Shown here piece after piece: positions 1-6,549 of a stretch of DNA of 9,782 bases. The notes below the pieces were generated by a model that saw nothing but the letters and a program-made list of their open reading frames with translations, was not told where the DNA came from and did not search any database. Origin of the DNA: Tateyamaria sp. Lineage in GTDB: Bacteria; Pseudomonadota; Alphaproteobacteria; Rhodobacterales; Rhodobacteraceae. Numbering within the stretch: position 1 is the first letter of the stretch; every line of letters starts with the position of its first letter. The stretch spans positions 1-9,782 of the forward strand of contig JABITU010000143.1 in NCBI GenBank assembly GCA_018668195.1, written 5' to 3'. The translations under genes and the position numbers were made by a program.

Positions 1-432
1 AAAGAAATAGGGCTGCCACGGTGCATCCGTTGTAATACAAGGCACCTCGTTAATCTCAGCCTGATCCGCCACCGGATTGGTGGTATCAGGGGTTGCAGCG
101 GCCATGATCAGATCGACCTCTTCGCCAAGGATCAGGTCTGCTGCAACCTCGGCGGCGCGGTTTGGATTTGACTGGCTATCCTTTGAGATAATCTCGATGT
201 TGTAAGATTTGCCGTTGTTTTCGACACCGCCTGACAAGGCCGCCTGAATACCTTCCAACACATAATCATCTGCTTCGCCAAAACCTGCCAATGGACCGGT
301 CCGTGGGCTGACATGGCCGACTTTGATTGTCGGCGTCTGCGCATAGGCGCGCGTCGCTGTCAAAATCGCGGGTGCTGCGGCAGTTGCGGCCAACCCACCA
401 AGAAGTTTGCGTCTGTTTGTTGTAATCGTCAT
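1..432 (-). CDS. ABC-type periplasmic amino-acid/amide binding protein, N-terminal part (runs off left edge)
   Basis: The first 144 codons of a type I periplasmic binding protein (Leu/Ile/Val-receptor, Peripla_BP_6 class), which would capture a solute for an ABC importer. The start is ATG at 432-430, with GGAGG about 8 bases upstream. Residues 1-31 are an export signal with an arginine pair (RRKLLGG, residues 7-13), a hydrophobic stretch and a likely cut after AYA at residue 31, so export by the Tat route is probable. The mature protein opens with IKVGHVSPRTGPLAGFGEA, the typical first strand and ligand loop of this fold; NGKSYNIEIISKDSQSNP and LILGEEVDLIMAAATPDTT follow as expected. It lies 71 bases downstream of the malonyl-CoA decarboxylase gene on the same strand, so it could be the last part of that operon or have its own promoter. 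The ligand cannot be told; the family binds branched-chain amino acids, amides, urea and aromatic acids. Permease and ATPase genes, if linked, lie outside the window. Confidence 0.9.
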   Translation of the reverse strand, partial: MTITTNRRKLLGGLAATAAAPAILTATRAYAQTPTIKVGHVSPRTGPLAGFGEADDYVLEGIQAALSGGVENNGKSYNIEIISKDSQSNPNRAAEVAADLILGEEVDLIMAAATPDTTNPVADQAEINEVPCITTDAPWQPYFF

Positions 433-436
433 GTTT

Positions 437-444
437 TTCTCCTC
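437..444 (-). promoter_or_regulatory. Ribosome binding site of the periplasmic binding protein gene
   Basis: On the minus strand the sequence GGAGGAG precedes the ATG at 432 with normal spacing. It supports this ATG as the start and fits an intact gene. The rest of the gap (445-503) shows no convincing terminator; one weak GAGCG/CGCTC pairing was not considered enough. Confidence 0.7.
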
Positions 445-503
445 CAAAAGAATCTTCTTACCGTAATCACCGACAGAGCGGCTTGTATATAGTGACGCTC
501 AGC

Positions 504-1802
504 TTATGACGCCACGGCCATCGGTTTGGACTTGAACGCGGCTTTTGCCAGCCTCTTCACCTGTCGCGATGCCGCGATTTTACTGTTGCGCGCAAACGCC
601 TCGTGATTGCTTTCCACTTGTGCCAAATCATACAAGTAATTGACCATTGCGCCGCTCGATTGCGCCAAACCTCTGTCAGAGCTGTCGGCGTTTGCGTGTA
701 TGTCAAAGACCTCAGCCCCATTGCCAAGGTGGAATCGTGCAACCGGATCAAAGGGCGCACCTGCACCGCCTTTTGCATCTAGCAGATATCGTGCTGCCAT
801 AGCGCGTACATCTTCTGACGGGGCCGATCCCTCCAGAACGGCAGAAGCGACATGGCCGATGTAAGCATCGCCCAATTGATCCGCCAGCCATGCGTTCAGG
901 CGCGGGATTGGCGATAGGGTTACGAAATGGGTCAGATGAGGTAATTCCACCGACAACTGTTTGGCGACTTGTTTGATTAATAGGTTGCCAAAGCTGATGC
1001 CCTTCAGCCCCTGTTGGCAGTTTGATATCGAATAGAATACCGCCGCTTTAGCCTGCTCAGCCAACAGCGGATCGCGGTTTTCGGATAACACGTCGTCAAC
1101 GGAGCCGGGAATATGATCGGCCAAGGCCACTTCCACAAAGATCAGCGGCTCGTCGGGCATGGCGGGGTGAAAGAACGCAAAACAACGGCGATCTGGCGGG
1201 CTGAGGCGGCGACGCAAATCATCGAGGTCGTCAATCTCATGAACCGCCTCGTACGCCACGATCTTATCAAGAAGCGAGGCGGGCGCGTCCCAATCAATCT
1301 GTTTGAGAACGAGAAACCCGTGGTTGAACCAACTGCGCAACAGCAAGGTGAAATCCAAATCCATGCGCCCCAGCGCAGGGTGATCTTTCATCAACCGCAA
1401 CAAATCAACCCGCATCGACACAAGGTCCGCTGTTGCGCCCGCAGGTTGGTTTAGACGGCGCAGCAGCTTGCGACGTTGACCGGTGCTGGCTGCGAAGACG
1501 TCTTTGTAAGCATCTGTTGTACCGGTTTTTGCATAGACCCGCGCAGCTTCAGCTAAACGCACGGCGTCCAGTTCAAAGGTATCATTTACCAGCTGAAAGA
1601 AGCCGAGCTTTTCTGCGTCATCAAACGCGCGGTAACGGGCTAGGATAGTCTCAGCCAGTTTTACGCCGGAAACCTCCCCCTCGTCTGATAACAGCGCGTG
1701 GCATAACGTGGCCACGTCACGCGGGTCGTTATCATTGCGCGCCACACCCCGGCGATCAAATAATGTCGTTAAAATATCAGGTAAGAAACGAGTGCGTTGC
1801 AC
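504..1802 (-). CDS. Malonyl-CoA decarboxylase
   Basis: Converts malonyl-CoA to acetyl-CoA and CO2 in the cytoplasm. The 432-residue protein has a helical N-terminal half and a C-terminal GNAT-fold catalytic half, and is full length for bacterial members. Family motifs seen: CFAFFHPAMPDEPLIFVEVAL (around residues 207-227), FYSISNCQQGLKGISFGN (256-273), TLSPIP (295-300) and DPVARFHLGNGAE (352-364). By comparison with the human enzyme, S297 and H358 match the catalytic Ser and His, so it should be active. The start is GTG at 1802, with GGAG at 1810-1813 seven bases upstream; no nearer ATG fits the family's N-terminus. It begins 19 bases after the YCII gene ends, so the two are co-transcribed. 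No malonyl-CoA synthetase or malonate carrier is adjacent, unlike matABC loci, so its malonyl-CoA may come from the neighbouring catabolic operon (inference). The stop is TAA. Confidence 0.95.
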   Translation of the reverse strand: MQRTRFLPDILTTLFDRRGVARNDNDPRDVATLCHALLSDEGEVSGVKLAETILARYRAFDDAEKLGFFQLVNDTFELDAVRLAEAARVYAKTGTTDAYKDVFAASTGQRRKLLRRLNQPAGATADLVSMRVDLLRLMKDHPALGRMDLDFTLLLRSWFNHGFLVLKQIDWDAPASLLDKIVAYEAVHEIDDLDDLRRRLSPPDRRCFAFFHPAMPDEPLIFVEVALADHIPGSVDDVLSENRDPLLAEQAKAAVFYSISNCQQGLKGISFGNLLIKQVAKQLSVELPHLTHFVTLSPIPRLNAWLADQLGDAYIGHVASAVLEGSAPSEDVRAMAARYLLDAKGGAGAPFDPVARFHLGNGAEVFDIHANADSSDRGLAQSSGAMVNYLYDLAQVESNHEAFARNSKIAASRQVKRLAKAAFKSKPMAVAS

Positions 1803-1821
1803 GGGACGGCTCCGGTATGGG

Positions 1822-2208
1822 TTAAGGCAGGCTGACCGACTGCGACGACAGCGACACCGTGAAACTCAGCGATCCTTCGTTCACCAGCCACTTGCGTATG
1901 TCATAGGTCCGCGCACCGGTTGCGTGCATCGGGTCTCCATCGGCGATAGCACGGGCGGCATCCAGATCTGCGGCGCGGTAGATGATCATGCCTTCGGCTT
2001 CCATCATGTCGCCGGAGGTGTCCGACACGGGCCCCGCCATAACCAGAGATCCTGCCGCTTCCATGTCTTTTTGATAAGCAAGGTGAGCTGGCAAAGTCGC
2101 CTTCACCAACTCCATGTCGCCTGCTGGCGCTGATCTTACCACGAACAGTTCCATGGCAAGCGCGCCGCGCCCTTTAGCTTCGTTTTTATACTCTTCCCAC
2201 TTTGGCAT
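1822..2208 (-). CDS. YCII-family protein (dimeric alpha+beta barrel)
   Basis: A 128-residue cytoplasmic protein of the YCII family. The core reads ELFVVRSAPAG (residues 20-30), LPAHLAYQKDMEAAGSLVMAGPVSD (39-63) and ADGDPMHATGARTYDIRKW (89-107). H42 is the family's conserved active-site-like His, and AGP is the hallmark strand end. A longer frame extends to 2235, but ATG at 2208 is the better start: GGGAG lies at 2216-2220, seven bases upstream, and MPKWEEYK is, as I recall, a usual opening for Rhodobacteraceae members. It is the first gene of the leftward operon, 19 bases before malonyl-CoA decarboxylase and divergent from the dioxygenase operon. Most members have no known reaction. One characterised member, TftG, dehydrochlorinates a chlorinated hydroxybenzoquinone in a hydroxyquinol pathway, which is suggestive here because a hydroxyquinol-type dioxygenase is encoded nearby. 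A specific function is not established. Confidence 0.88.
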   Translation of the reverse strand: MPKWEEYKNEAKGRGALAMELFVVRSAPAGDMELVKATLPAHLAYQKDMEAAGSLVMAGPVSDTSGDMMEAEGMIIYRAADLDAARAIADGDPMHATGARTYDIRKWLVNEGSLSFTVSLSSQSVSLP

Positions 2209-2215
2209 GGTGCGA

Positions 2216-2220
2216 CTCCC
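2216..2220 (-). promoter_or_regulatory. Ribosome binding site deciding the YCII start
   Basis: GGGAG on the minus strand lies seven bases before the ATG at 2208. It sits inside the longer open frame that reaches 2235, which argues that translation begins at 2208 and not at the upstream codon. Confidence 0.7.
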
Positions 2221-2221
2221 T

Positions 2222-2236
2222 GTTGGTGCTGCCAAC
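2222..2236. repeat. Short inverted repeat GTTGG-N5-CCAAC in the YCII leader
   Basis: A perfect 5-bp inverted repeat with a 5-base spacer, directly upstream of the YCII Shine-Dalgarno. In the leftward transcript it could form a small hairpin next to the ribosome site; as DNA it could be half of an operator. It is short enough to arise by chance. Confidence 0.3.
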
Positions 2237-2260
2237 CTTAGCCACTATTTTCTAAACAGC

Positions 2261-2288
2261 AAAATAAAAAATCGATTTTATTTGACAA
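2261..2288 (-). promoter_or_regulatory. Candidate sigma-70 promoter for the YCII / malonyl-CoA decarboxylase operon
   Basis: On the minus strand a -35-like TTGTCA (2288-2283) is followed after 16 bases by a -10-like TATTTT (2266-2261). Initiation would then fall near 2254, leaving a leader of about 45 bases before the ATG at 2208. The AT-rich setting and position in the only real intergenic gap support it. Matches are partial, so this is a prediction from consensus only. Confidence 0.4.
2262..2283. promoter_or_regulatory. Inverted repeat / putative operator between the divergent operons
   Basis: The perfect 12-bp palindrome AAAATCGATTTT occupies 2268-2279. An overlapping inverted repeat AAATAAAA-N6-TTTTATTT spans 2262-2283. 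It lies between the -35 and -10 elements proposed for the leftward operon and abuts the TTGACA proposed for the rightward operon, so one bound protein could control both. The FCD GntR regulator encoded at the end of the rightward operon is the natural candidate, but this sequence does not clearly match a known GntR operator. Low-complexity A/T content makes chance symmetry possible. Confidence 0.4.
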
Positions 2289-2310
2289 TAATCTAAAAAC
2301 ACGACATTCT
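2282..2310 (+). promoter_or_regulatory. Candidate promoter for the rightward dioxygenase/TRAP operon
   Basis: A perfect -35 consensus TTGACA (2282-2287) is followed after 17 bases by CATTCT (2305-2310), a poor -10. It overlaps the opposing -35-like TTGTCA by five bases. A weak -10 fits a promoter that needs an activator, but another start site is possible. The leader to the ATG at 2335 would be short, about 18 bases. Confidence 0.35.
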
Positions 2311-2334
2311 TGACGACGAATCTGGGAGGCACCA

Positions 2335-2994
2335 ATGACAGACAGCGCATCCACCGACGTGGTACGCGAAGCAGCAAAAAACGAAGTGCGGGTAATGCGG
2401 GGCACGCTAGAGACGTTGGACGCCGCACAGATCGACCTGATCCTGACCAAGGCAAGGTCCCATTATGCGTGGACAGACAAGCCGGTTAGCGATGAGCTGC
2501 TCAACCAGATCTTCGACATAATGATCATGGGCCCAACGAGCATGAACACATGCCCTGTACGGATTACGTTCGTGCGCTCTGATGCGGCAAAAGAAAACCT
2601 GGCCAAGTCGTTGAAGCCCGCCAATGTGCCTAAAGTGATGAGCGCGCCCGTGACGGCGATTATCGCGTTTGACCTCGAATTCTGGACTCACCTACCCAAG
2701 TTGTTCCCGCATGAAGACCGGCGGTTCATGTTTGAAGGGAAAGATAAGCACATCGAAAACACTGCGTTCCGCAATTCGACCTTGCAGGGTGCATATTTCA
2801 TGATCGCTGCCCGCGCTTTGGGTCTGGATGTGGGCGCGATTTCGGGCTTTGATAACGCAGTTGTGGACGCCGAATTTTTCGCAGGCACACCGCTGAAATC
2901 CAATTTCCTATGTAATCTTGGCTACGCAGATGTGGACGCATTATTCCAACGCCTGCCGCGTTTCGAATTTGATGATGTGTGCGAAATTCTCTGA
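2335..2994 (+). CDS. RutE-like flavin reductase (nitroreductase family; malonic semialdehyde reductase-like)
   Basis: An FMN-dependent oxidoreductase of the nitroreductase fold, closest to RutE, whose proposed reaction is NAD(P)H reduction of malonic semialdehyde to 3-hydroxypropionate. RutE-like blocks: MGPTSMNTCPVRITFVR (residues 65-81), APVTAIIAFDLEFW (104-117), LPKLFPH (120-126), ENTAFRNSTLQGAYFMIAARALGLD (141-165), ISGFD (169-173), FFAGTPLKSNFLCNLGY (181-197). E. coli RutE has 196 residues; this one has 219, with about 25 extra at the N-terminus before the RSHYAW segment. The start is ATG with GGGAGG at 2324-2329, five bases upstream, so the extension looks genuine. No rutABCD homologue is adjacent, so a pyrimidine-degradation role is not supported. 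Alternatives are quinone or nitro reduction, plausible beside a ring-cleavage dioxygenase. First gene of the operon; OsmC begins 18 bases after its stop. Confidence 0.88.
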   Translation: MTDSASTDVVREAAKNEVRVMRGTLETLDAAQIDLILTKARSHYAWTDKPVSDELLNQIFDIMIMGPTSMNTCPVRITFVRSDAAKENLAKSLKPANVPKVMSAPVTAIIAFDLEFWTHLPKLFPHEDRRFMFEGKDKHIENTAFRNSTLQGAYFMIAARALGLDVGAISGFDNAVVDAEFFAGTPLKSNFLCNLGYADVDALFQRLPRFEFDDVCEIL

Positions 2995-3012
2995 TCCAAG
3001 GAACACGGACTG

Positions 3013-3471
3013 ATGGCAATTAAAATGAAATCCTCGGTGACGTTGACGGCCAAAGCAGACTGTCCGTCCCACTCACTGGCCGAAGTCGCCGTGCGCGATC
3101 TTGTACAGATAATTGATGAACCCACAGACCGTGGCGGCACTAATCAGGGTTTCACCCCCACCGATACGGCGCTGAGCGCGCTGATTGGTTGCACAAACGT
3201 TATCGGGCACAAATGCGCGGCCAGGCTGGGTGTCGACATCGGCAATCTGAACATCTCGGCCAAATGCCGCTTCAACCGTCTTGGAGTGACCTTGGTCGAA
3301 GACATCGATGTGCCATTCGAGGAAATCGATCTTGTTGTCGTCGCGGACGGCGCGGCAACCCATGACGAATTGAAACAGGTGGCCATAGAGGTCGCCAAAT
3401 TTTGCCCCCTCGCCAAGCTGTTTCGCGGCGCGGGGACGGTGATCAACGAAGACTGGCGTAAAGCCAAATAA
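3013..3471 (+). CDS. OsmC-family protein
   Basis: A 152-residue OsmC/Ohr-fold protein. Characterised relatives are thiol-dependent peroxidases that reduce organic hydroperoxides in the cytoplasm. The two family cysteines are present: C60 in the helix start SALIGCTNVI and C131 in AKFCPLAKLF. The preceding GGTNQGFTPTDTALSAL matches the usual glycine-rich lead into the central helix. The start is ATG at 3013, with AAGGA at 2998-3002, spacing ten; a second in-frame ATG four codons on is also possible. It sits between the RutE-like gene and the TRAP genes (gaps 18 and 23), so it belongs to the operon. It may protect against peroxides or quinones made during aromatic breakdown, but many OsmC-like proteins in catabolic operons have unknown jobs; the peroxidase role is from the family only. 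Confidence 0.85.
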   Translation: MAIKMKSSVTLTAKADCPSHSLAEVAVRDLVQIIDEPTDRGGTNQGFTPTDTALSALIGCTNVIGHKCAARLGVDIGNLNISAKCRFNRLGVTLVEDIDVPFEEIDLVVVADGAATHDELKQVAIEVAKFCPLAKLFRGAGTVINEDWRKAK

Positions 3472-3494
3472 CCACTTTTCGGGAGGAGAAGATT

Positions 3495-4577
3495 ATGAAA
3501 CTGACACGACGTATTGCCTTGGCGACTTCGATCGCGCTTGGTATGACGGGGGCCTTGGGAGGGGCTGCCGCAGCGCAAGAAACGATCAATATGACAGCCA
3601 TCGACGGCTATCCCGAACGATCCATGTGGGTTAAAGAATTTTCCGGTTTTTTCATACCGCGGGTAAATGAACTGCTGGCTGAAAGCGGCAACTACGAAAT
3701 TAATTGGATGGAAGCCTACGGCGGGCAGATCGTTAAGCCGCGCGGCGTGCTGGAAGGCATCAAGCTGGGCTTAGGCGACATCGGTATTGTAACCACAATT
3801 TTCCATAACTCCGCACTACCTTCCCAAGGTATTTCAGCCGTAACGCCGTTTATCGCCGCCGATGCGCGCATCGTGGCAAAGGCTGTTGACGAAATCGCCC
3901 GCGAGTTCCCACAGATGGATGCTGAATTAGCCAAAGAAAATCAGGTATACCTCGCCACGGGCGTCGTTCTCGACACTTACCAGATATTCTCAACCAAGCC
4001 ATTGAATTCCTTGTCAGACCTTGAAGGGATGAAAATTGCCGGTGCCGGTTACAATCTACGCTATCTCGAAGGCATCCCCGGTGCCGCTGGCGTGAGAGGC
4101 GGCCTGCCGACCTTTTATAATATGTTACAAACGGGCGTCGTAGAAGCCGCGATGCTGTGGCCCGAAGCGGCTAAGACCTTCAAGATCGCCGAAGTTGCAC
4201 CTTACATGTTGCAGGCCGATCTCGGCGCGGTGAACTCCAAGACTGTGACCGTCAATGCTGACGTTTGGGCCAATCTTTCAGATGAGGTCAAAGAGGTGCT
4301 GCAGGCCGTGGCTATTGAATACCGTGACCACGTTGCAGGTATCGCGATGGACCGTGCCGAAGCGTCTCGACAGGCGTACATTGATGGGGGCGGCACGGTC
4401 GTGGAGATGTCCGCTGAGGAGCGTCAAGCATGGGCCGACAGCATGCCAAACATCGCCGCTGAATGGGCCGCTAAACTTGATAGCACAGGTGCGCCAGGTA
4501 CAGCGATGCTAAACGCCTATATGGGCAAACTGGCCGATGCGGGCTTCGCTCCACTGCGCGATTGGGCGGCTGAATAA
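3495..4577 (+). CDS. TRAP transporter substrate-binding protein (DctP family)
   Basis: Periplasmic solute receptor of a tripartite ATP-independent transporter, 360 residues. Residues 1-27 form a Sec signal peptide (MKLTRRIALA, hydrophobic core, AAAA before Q28). Family segments include the GVLEGIKLGLGDIG stretch (84-97), SLSDLEGMKIAGAG (172-185) and GLPTFYNMLQTGVVEAAMLWPE (203-224). In most DctP proteins the segment GLKxR holds the Arg that salt-bridges the ligand carboxylate; here the aligned residue is Ala (A182 in GMKIAG). The ligand may therefore bind differently or not be a simple carboxylate, although R189 and R201 lie nearby. The start is ATG with AGGAG at 3484-3488, spacing six. The permease genes follow after 19 bases, so the cognate system is complete. 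Ligand unknown; an aromatic acid is suggested by the downstream dioxygenase. Confidence 0.93.
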   Translation: MKLTRRIALATSIALGMTGALGGAAAAQETINMTAIDGYPERSMWVKEFSGFFIPRVNELLAESGNYEINWMEAYGGQIVKPRGVLEGIKLGLGDIGIVTTIFHNSALPSQGISAVTPFIAADARIVAKAVDEIAREFPQMDAELAKENQVYLATGVVLDTYQIFSTKPLNSLSDLEGMKIAGAGYNLRYLEGIPGAAGVRGGLPTFYNMLQTGVVEAAMLWPEAAKTFKIAEVAPYMLQADLGAVNSKTVTVNADVWANLSDEVKEVLQAVAIEYRDHVAGIAMDRAEASRQAYIDGGGTVVEMSAEERQAWADSMPNIAAEWAAKLDSTGAPGTAMLNAYMGKLADAGFAPLRDWAAE

Positions 4578-4596
4578 GTCTTGTGAGGAAGTTAAA

Positions 4597-5223
4597 ATGA
4601 TCGTCACGGGTCTTCGAAAAATTGGAAGTTGGGTCGTGACTATCGCGATCATTGCCAATGTCAGCGGCGCATTTGTGCTGTTGACGTTAGTGGCGATCAT
4701 GAACGTAGACGTAGCATCGCGAAATCTGCTCAATGCGCCGTTTCGGGGTGTCGTTGAGGTGGTAATTTTCTTGCTCGCGTTTATTGTTTTTTTGCAGCTG
4801 CCAGACGTTGTCCGCACGGGGAAATTAACCCGATCTGACGGGTTTCTGGGATTGATGCGTAGCCGCGCGCCACGTTTTGGTGGGGCACTGGCGCGATTTT
4901 TGGACGGCATCGCATGCGTGTTTATGTGCCTAATAGTTTGGACCGTCTGGCCGGAGTTCACTGAAAGCTTCGAGAGCTGCCAATTCTTCCAAACCCCCGA
5001 TTACGGCATTGCCCCGACTGGCGATATTTGGGCGGACTTCAAGACCGGATTGGCCCGTTGTGATTACTTTGGCACCCCCGGAATTTTACAGGCCCCATGG
5101 TGGCCTGTGCGCCTTGCAATAGCGTTCGGCTGTGCATGGGCCGCGATCCTATTTTTCTTCAAAATTATTTTGGGTGATGACGACCACAAACACGTCACCG
5201 CGCAAACAAGTGGCGAGGTATAA
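4597..5223 (+). CDS. TRAP transporter small membrane subunit (DctQ family)
   Basis: Small integral membrane subunit that bridges the binding protein and the large permease. The open frame extends upstream to 4537, but ATG at 4597 is the proper start: GAGGA at 4585-4589 is seven bases before it, and the upstream codons overlap the binding-protein gene. That gives 208 residues. Four hydrophobic segments are seen at about 11-38, 51-70, 100-118 and 170-192. Between the third and fourth is a polar loop of about 50 residues (120-169) with C128 and C155, longer than in typical DctQ proteins of 160-180 residues. By the usual topology this loop would be periplasmic and the cysteines could form a disulfide. 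The stop is three bases before the DctM start, so translation is probably coupled. Confidence 0.9.
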   Translation: MIVTGLRKIGSWVVTIAIIANVSGAFVLLTLVAIMNVDVASRNLLNAPFRGVVEVVIFLLAFIVFLQLPDVVRTGKLTRSDGFLGLMRSRAPRFGGALARFLDGIACVFMCLIVWTVWPEFTESFESCQFFQTPDYGIAPTGDIWADFKTGLARCDYFGTPGILQAPWWPVRLAIAFGCAWAAILFFFKIILGDDDHKHVTAQTSGEV

Positions 5224-5226
5224 GTA

Positions 5227-6534
5227 ATGGATCCATTAACAATTGGAATTCTGTCAGTCGGCGCGATAGTCGTCTTAGTCTATCTTGGGCTGTATATCCC
5301 CGTAGCACTCGGCCTTGTATCGTTTGTATCAATCTGGATGATGTCGGGCAAATCAATCCTTGCTTTCAACTTTCTGAAGGTGGCCGTCGGAGATGGCGTG
5401 ACAGAATATAACTTTGCAACGATTCCGCTATTCACGCTAATGGGCTTGCTGGTGTCGAAGGCCCGATTGGGCAGAGACATCTACGACGTCATGAACTCCG
5501 CCTTTCGGCGCGTTTTGGCTGGAATTGGCATGGCAACCGTAGGGGCAAACGCGATCTTTGCTGCCGTCACTGGATCATCCATCGCATCCGCCTCCGTGTT
5601 CACCAAAATCGCAGTGCCGCAAATGCTGCGCTACAACTACAACAAACGCTTCGCAGTTGGTGTGGTGGCAGGATCATCCGTTCTGGGCATGATTATTCCG
5701 CCTTCCGCCATGCTGATCATCTATTCTTTCGTCGCCGAAGTCTCGGTTGGCGACATGTTCCTCGCTGGGATCATACCGGGGCTGTTGCTCACAGCCGTCT
5801 ACATGATAGCGATTTACCTAATGGCACGGTTCTGGCCATCGTTCATCGGCACCGACATCAAAACCGACGAGATGCCCGCGATGGAGCGCAGCGAAATGTT
5901 CCGCAAAGCATGGCCTGTCTTAGCGCTCATCCTGCTGGTTCTTGGTGGCATCTACACCGGCTGGCTGACACCTGTTGAGGCAGGTGCAGCAGGTGCGTCC
6001 CTCGCACTGATCGTCGCGCTGGGTCGCAGGTCCATGTCGCGCCAAGAGTTCTGGGAAACGCTGGTGGAAACCGGTCATATAACCGCCGCGATCTTGCTTT
6101 TGATTGCGATGGCGTCGTTTTATAGCCGGATGCTCGGCTATGCAGGTCTGCCCAATCAATTGGACGCGCTGTTGCAAGAATGGGATTTGACGTTCTTCCA
6201 GATCATGCTACTTTACGTGATCTTGATGCTGGTGCTGGGCACGCTGCTCGACACCGCGTCGATCATCCTGATCGTCGTGCCGCTGTTTATCACGTTGATC
6301 GAAAGCCAAGGGCTGAGCCTGATTTGGTTCGGCATCGTCACCGTCATCGGCGCCGAAATTGGCCTGCTCACACCACCCTTAGGCATCTCATGCTTCGTGA
6401 TCAAAAGCACGCTGAACGATCCCAATATCTCGCTGAAGGATGTGTTCCTTGGCTCGCTTCCTTTCGCTTTTCTAATGCTGTTGGTGCTAATCGTTATCAT
6501 CCAGTATCCGATCCTGTCCACTGCTCTCCTTTAA
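5227..6534 (+). CDS. TRAP transporter large permease (DctM family)
   Basis: The translocating subunit, a sodium-coupled membrane protein of the IT superfamily, 435 residues and almost wholly hydrophobic, with about a dozen membrane segments. Family signatures: IPLFTLMG (66-73), AAVTGSSIASASVFTKIAVPQM (112-133), GVVAGSSVLGMIIPPS (145-160), TLLDTASIILIVVPLF in the second half, and GAEIGLLTPPLGISCFV near the C-terminus. These two related halves carry the inverted repeat known in the elevator-type DctM proteins. The start is ATG with GAGGT at 5215-5219, seven bases upstream inside the end of dctQ. The dioxygenase gene follows after 15 bases. No truncation or frameshift is seen, so the transporter should be functional. 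Confidence 0.95.
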   Translation: MDPLTIGILSVGAIVVLVYLGLYIPVALGLVSFVSIWMMSGKSILAFNFLKVAVGDGVTEYNFATIPLFTLMGLLVSKARLGRDIYDVMNSAFRRVLAGIGMATVGANAIFAAVTGSSIASASVFTKIAVPQMLRYNYNKRFAVGVVAGSSVLGMIIPPSAMLIIYSFVAEVSVGDMFLAGIIPGLLLTAVYMIAIYLMARFWPSFIGTDIKTDEMPAMERSEMFRKAWPVLALILLVLGGIYTGWLTPVEAGAAGASLALIVALGRRSMSRQEFWETLVETGHITAAILLLIAMASFYSRMLGYAGLPNQLDALLQEWDLTFFQIMLLYVILMLVLGTLLDTASIILIVVPLFITLIESQGLSLIWFGIVTVIGAEIGLLTPPLGISCFVIKSTLNDPNISLKDVFLGSLPFAFLMLLVLIVIIQYPILSTALL

Positions 6535-6549
6535 CTTGTTGAGGACCCA

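Noticed and set aside
470..503. Possible terminator hairpin (GAGCG/CGCTC) between the decarboxylase and binding-protein genes
   Set aside because: Only five pairs with a large loop and no U-run in either direction.
1708..2133. Open frame of 141 codons on the plus strand across the YCII/decarboxylase junction
   Set aside because: It overlaps two well-supported genes on the opposite strand and resembles no protein family.
2209..2235. Upstream start at 2235 for the YCII protein
   Set aside because: The Shine-Dalgarno GGGAG lies inside this stretch and serves the ATG at 2208.
4537..4596. Upstream extension of the small TRAP subunit from ATG at 4537
   Set aside because: It overlaps the end of the binding-protein gene, adds a Cys/Arg-rich stretch unlike DctQ N-termini, and ATG 4597 has the better-spaced Shine-Dalgarno.
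4509..4961. Minus-strand open frame of 150 codons opposite the TRAP genes
   Set aside because: Thr/Ser/Asn-rich shadow of membrane-protein codons, with no motif or ribosome site of note.
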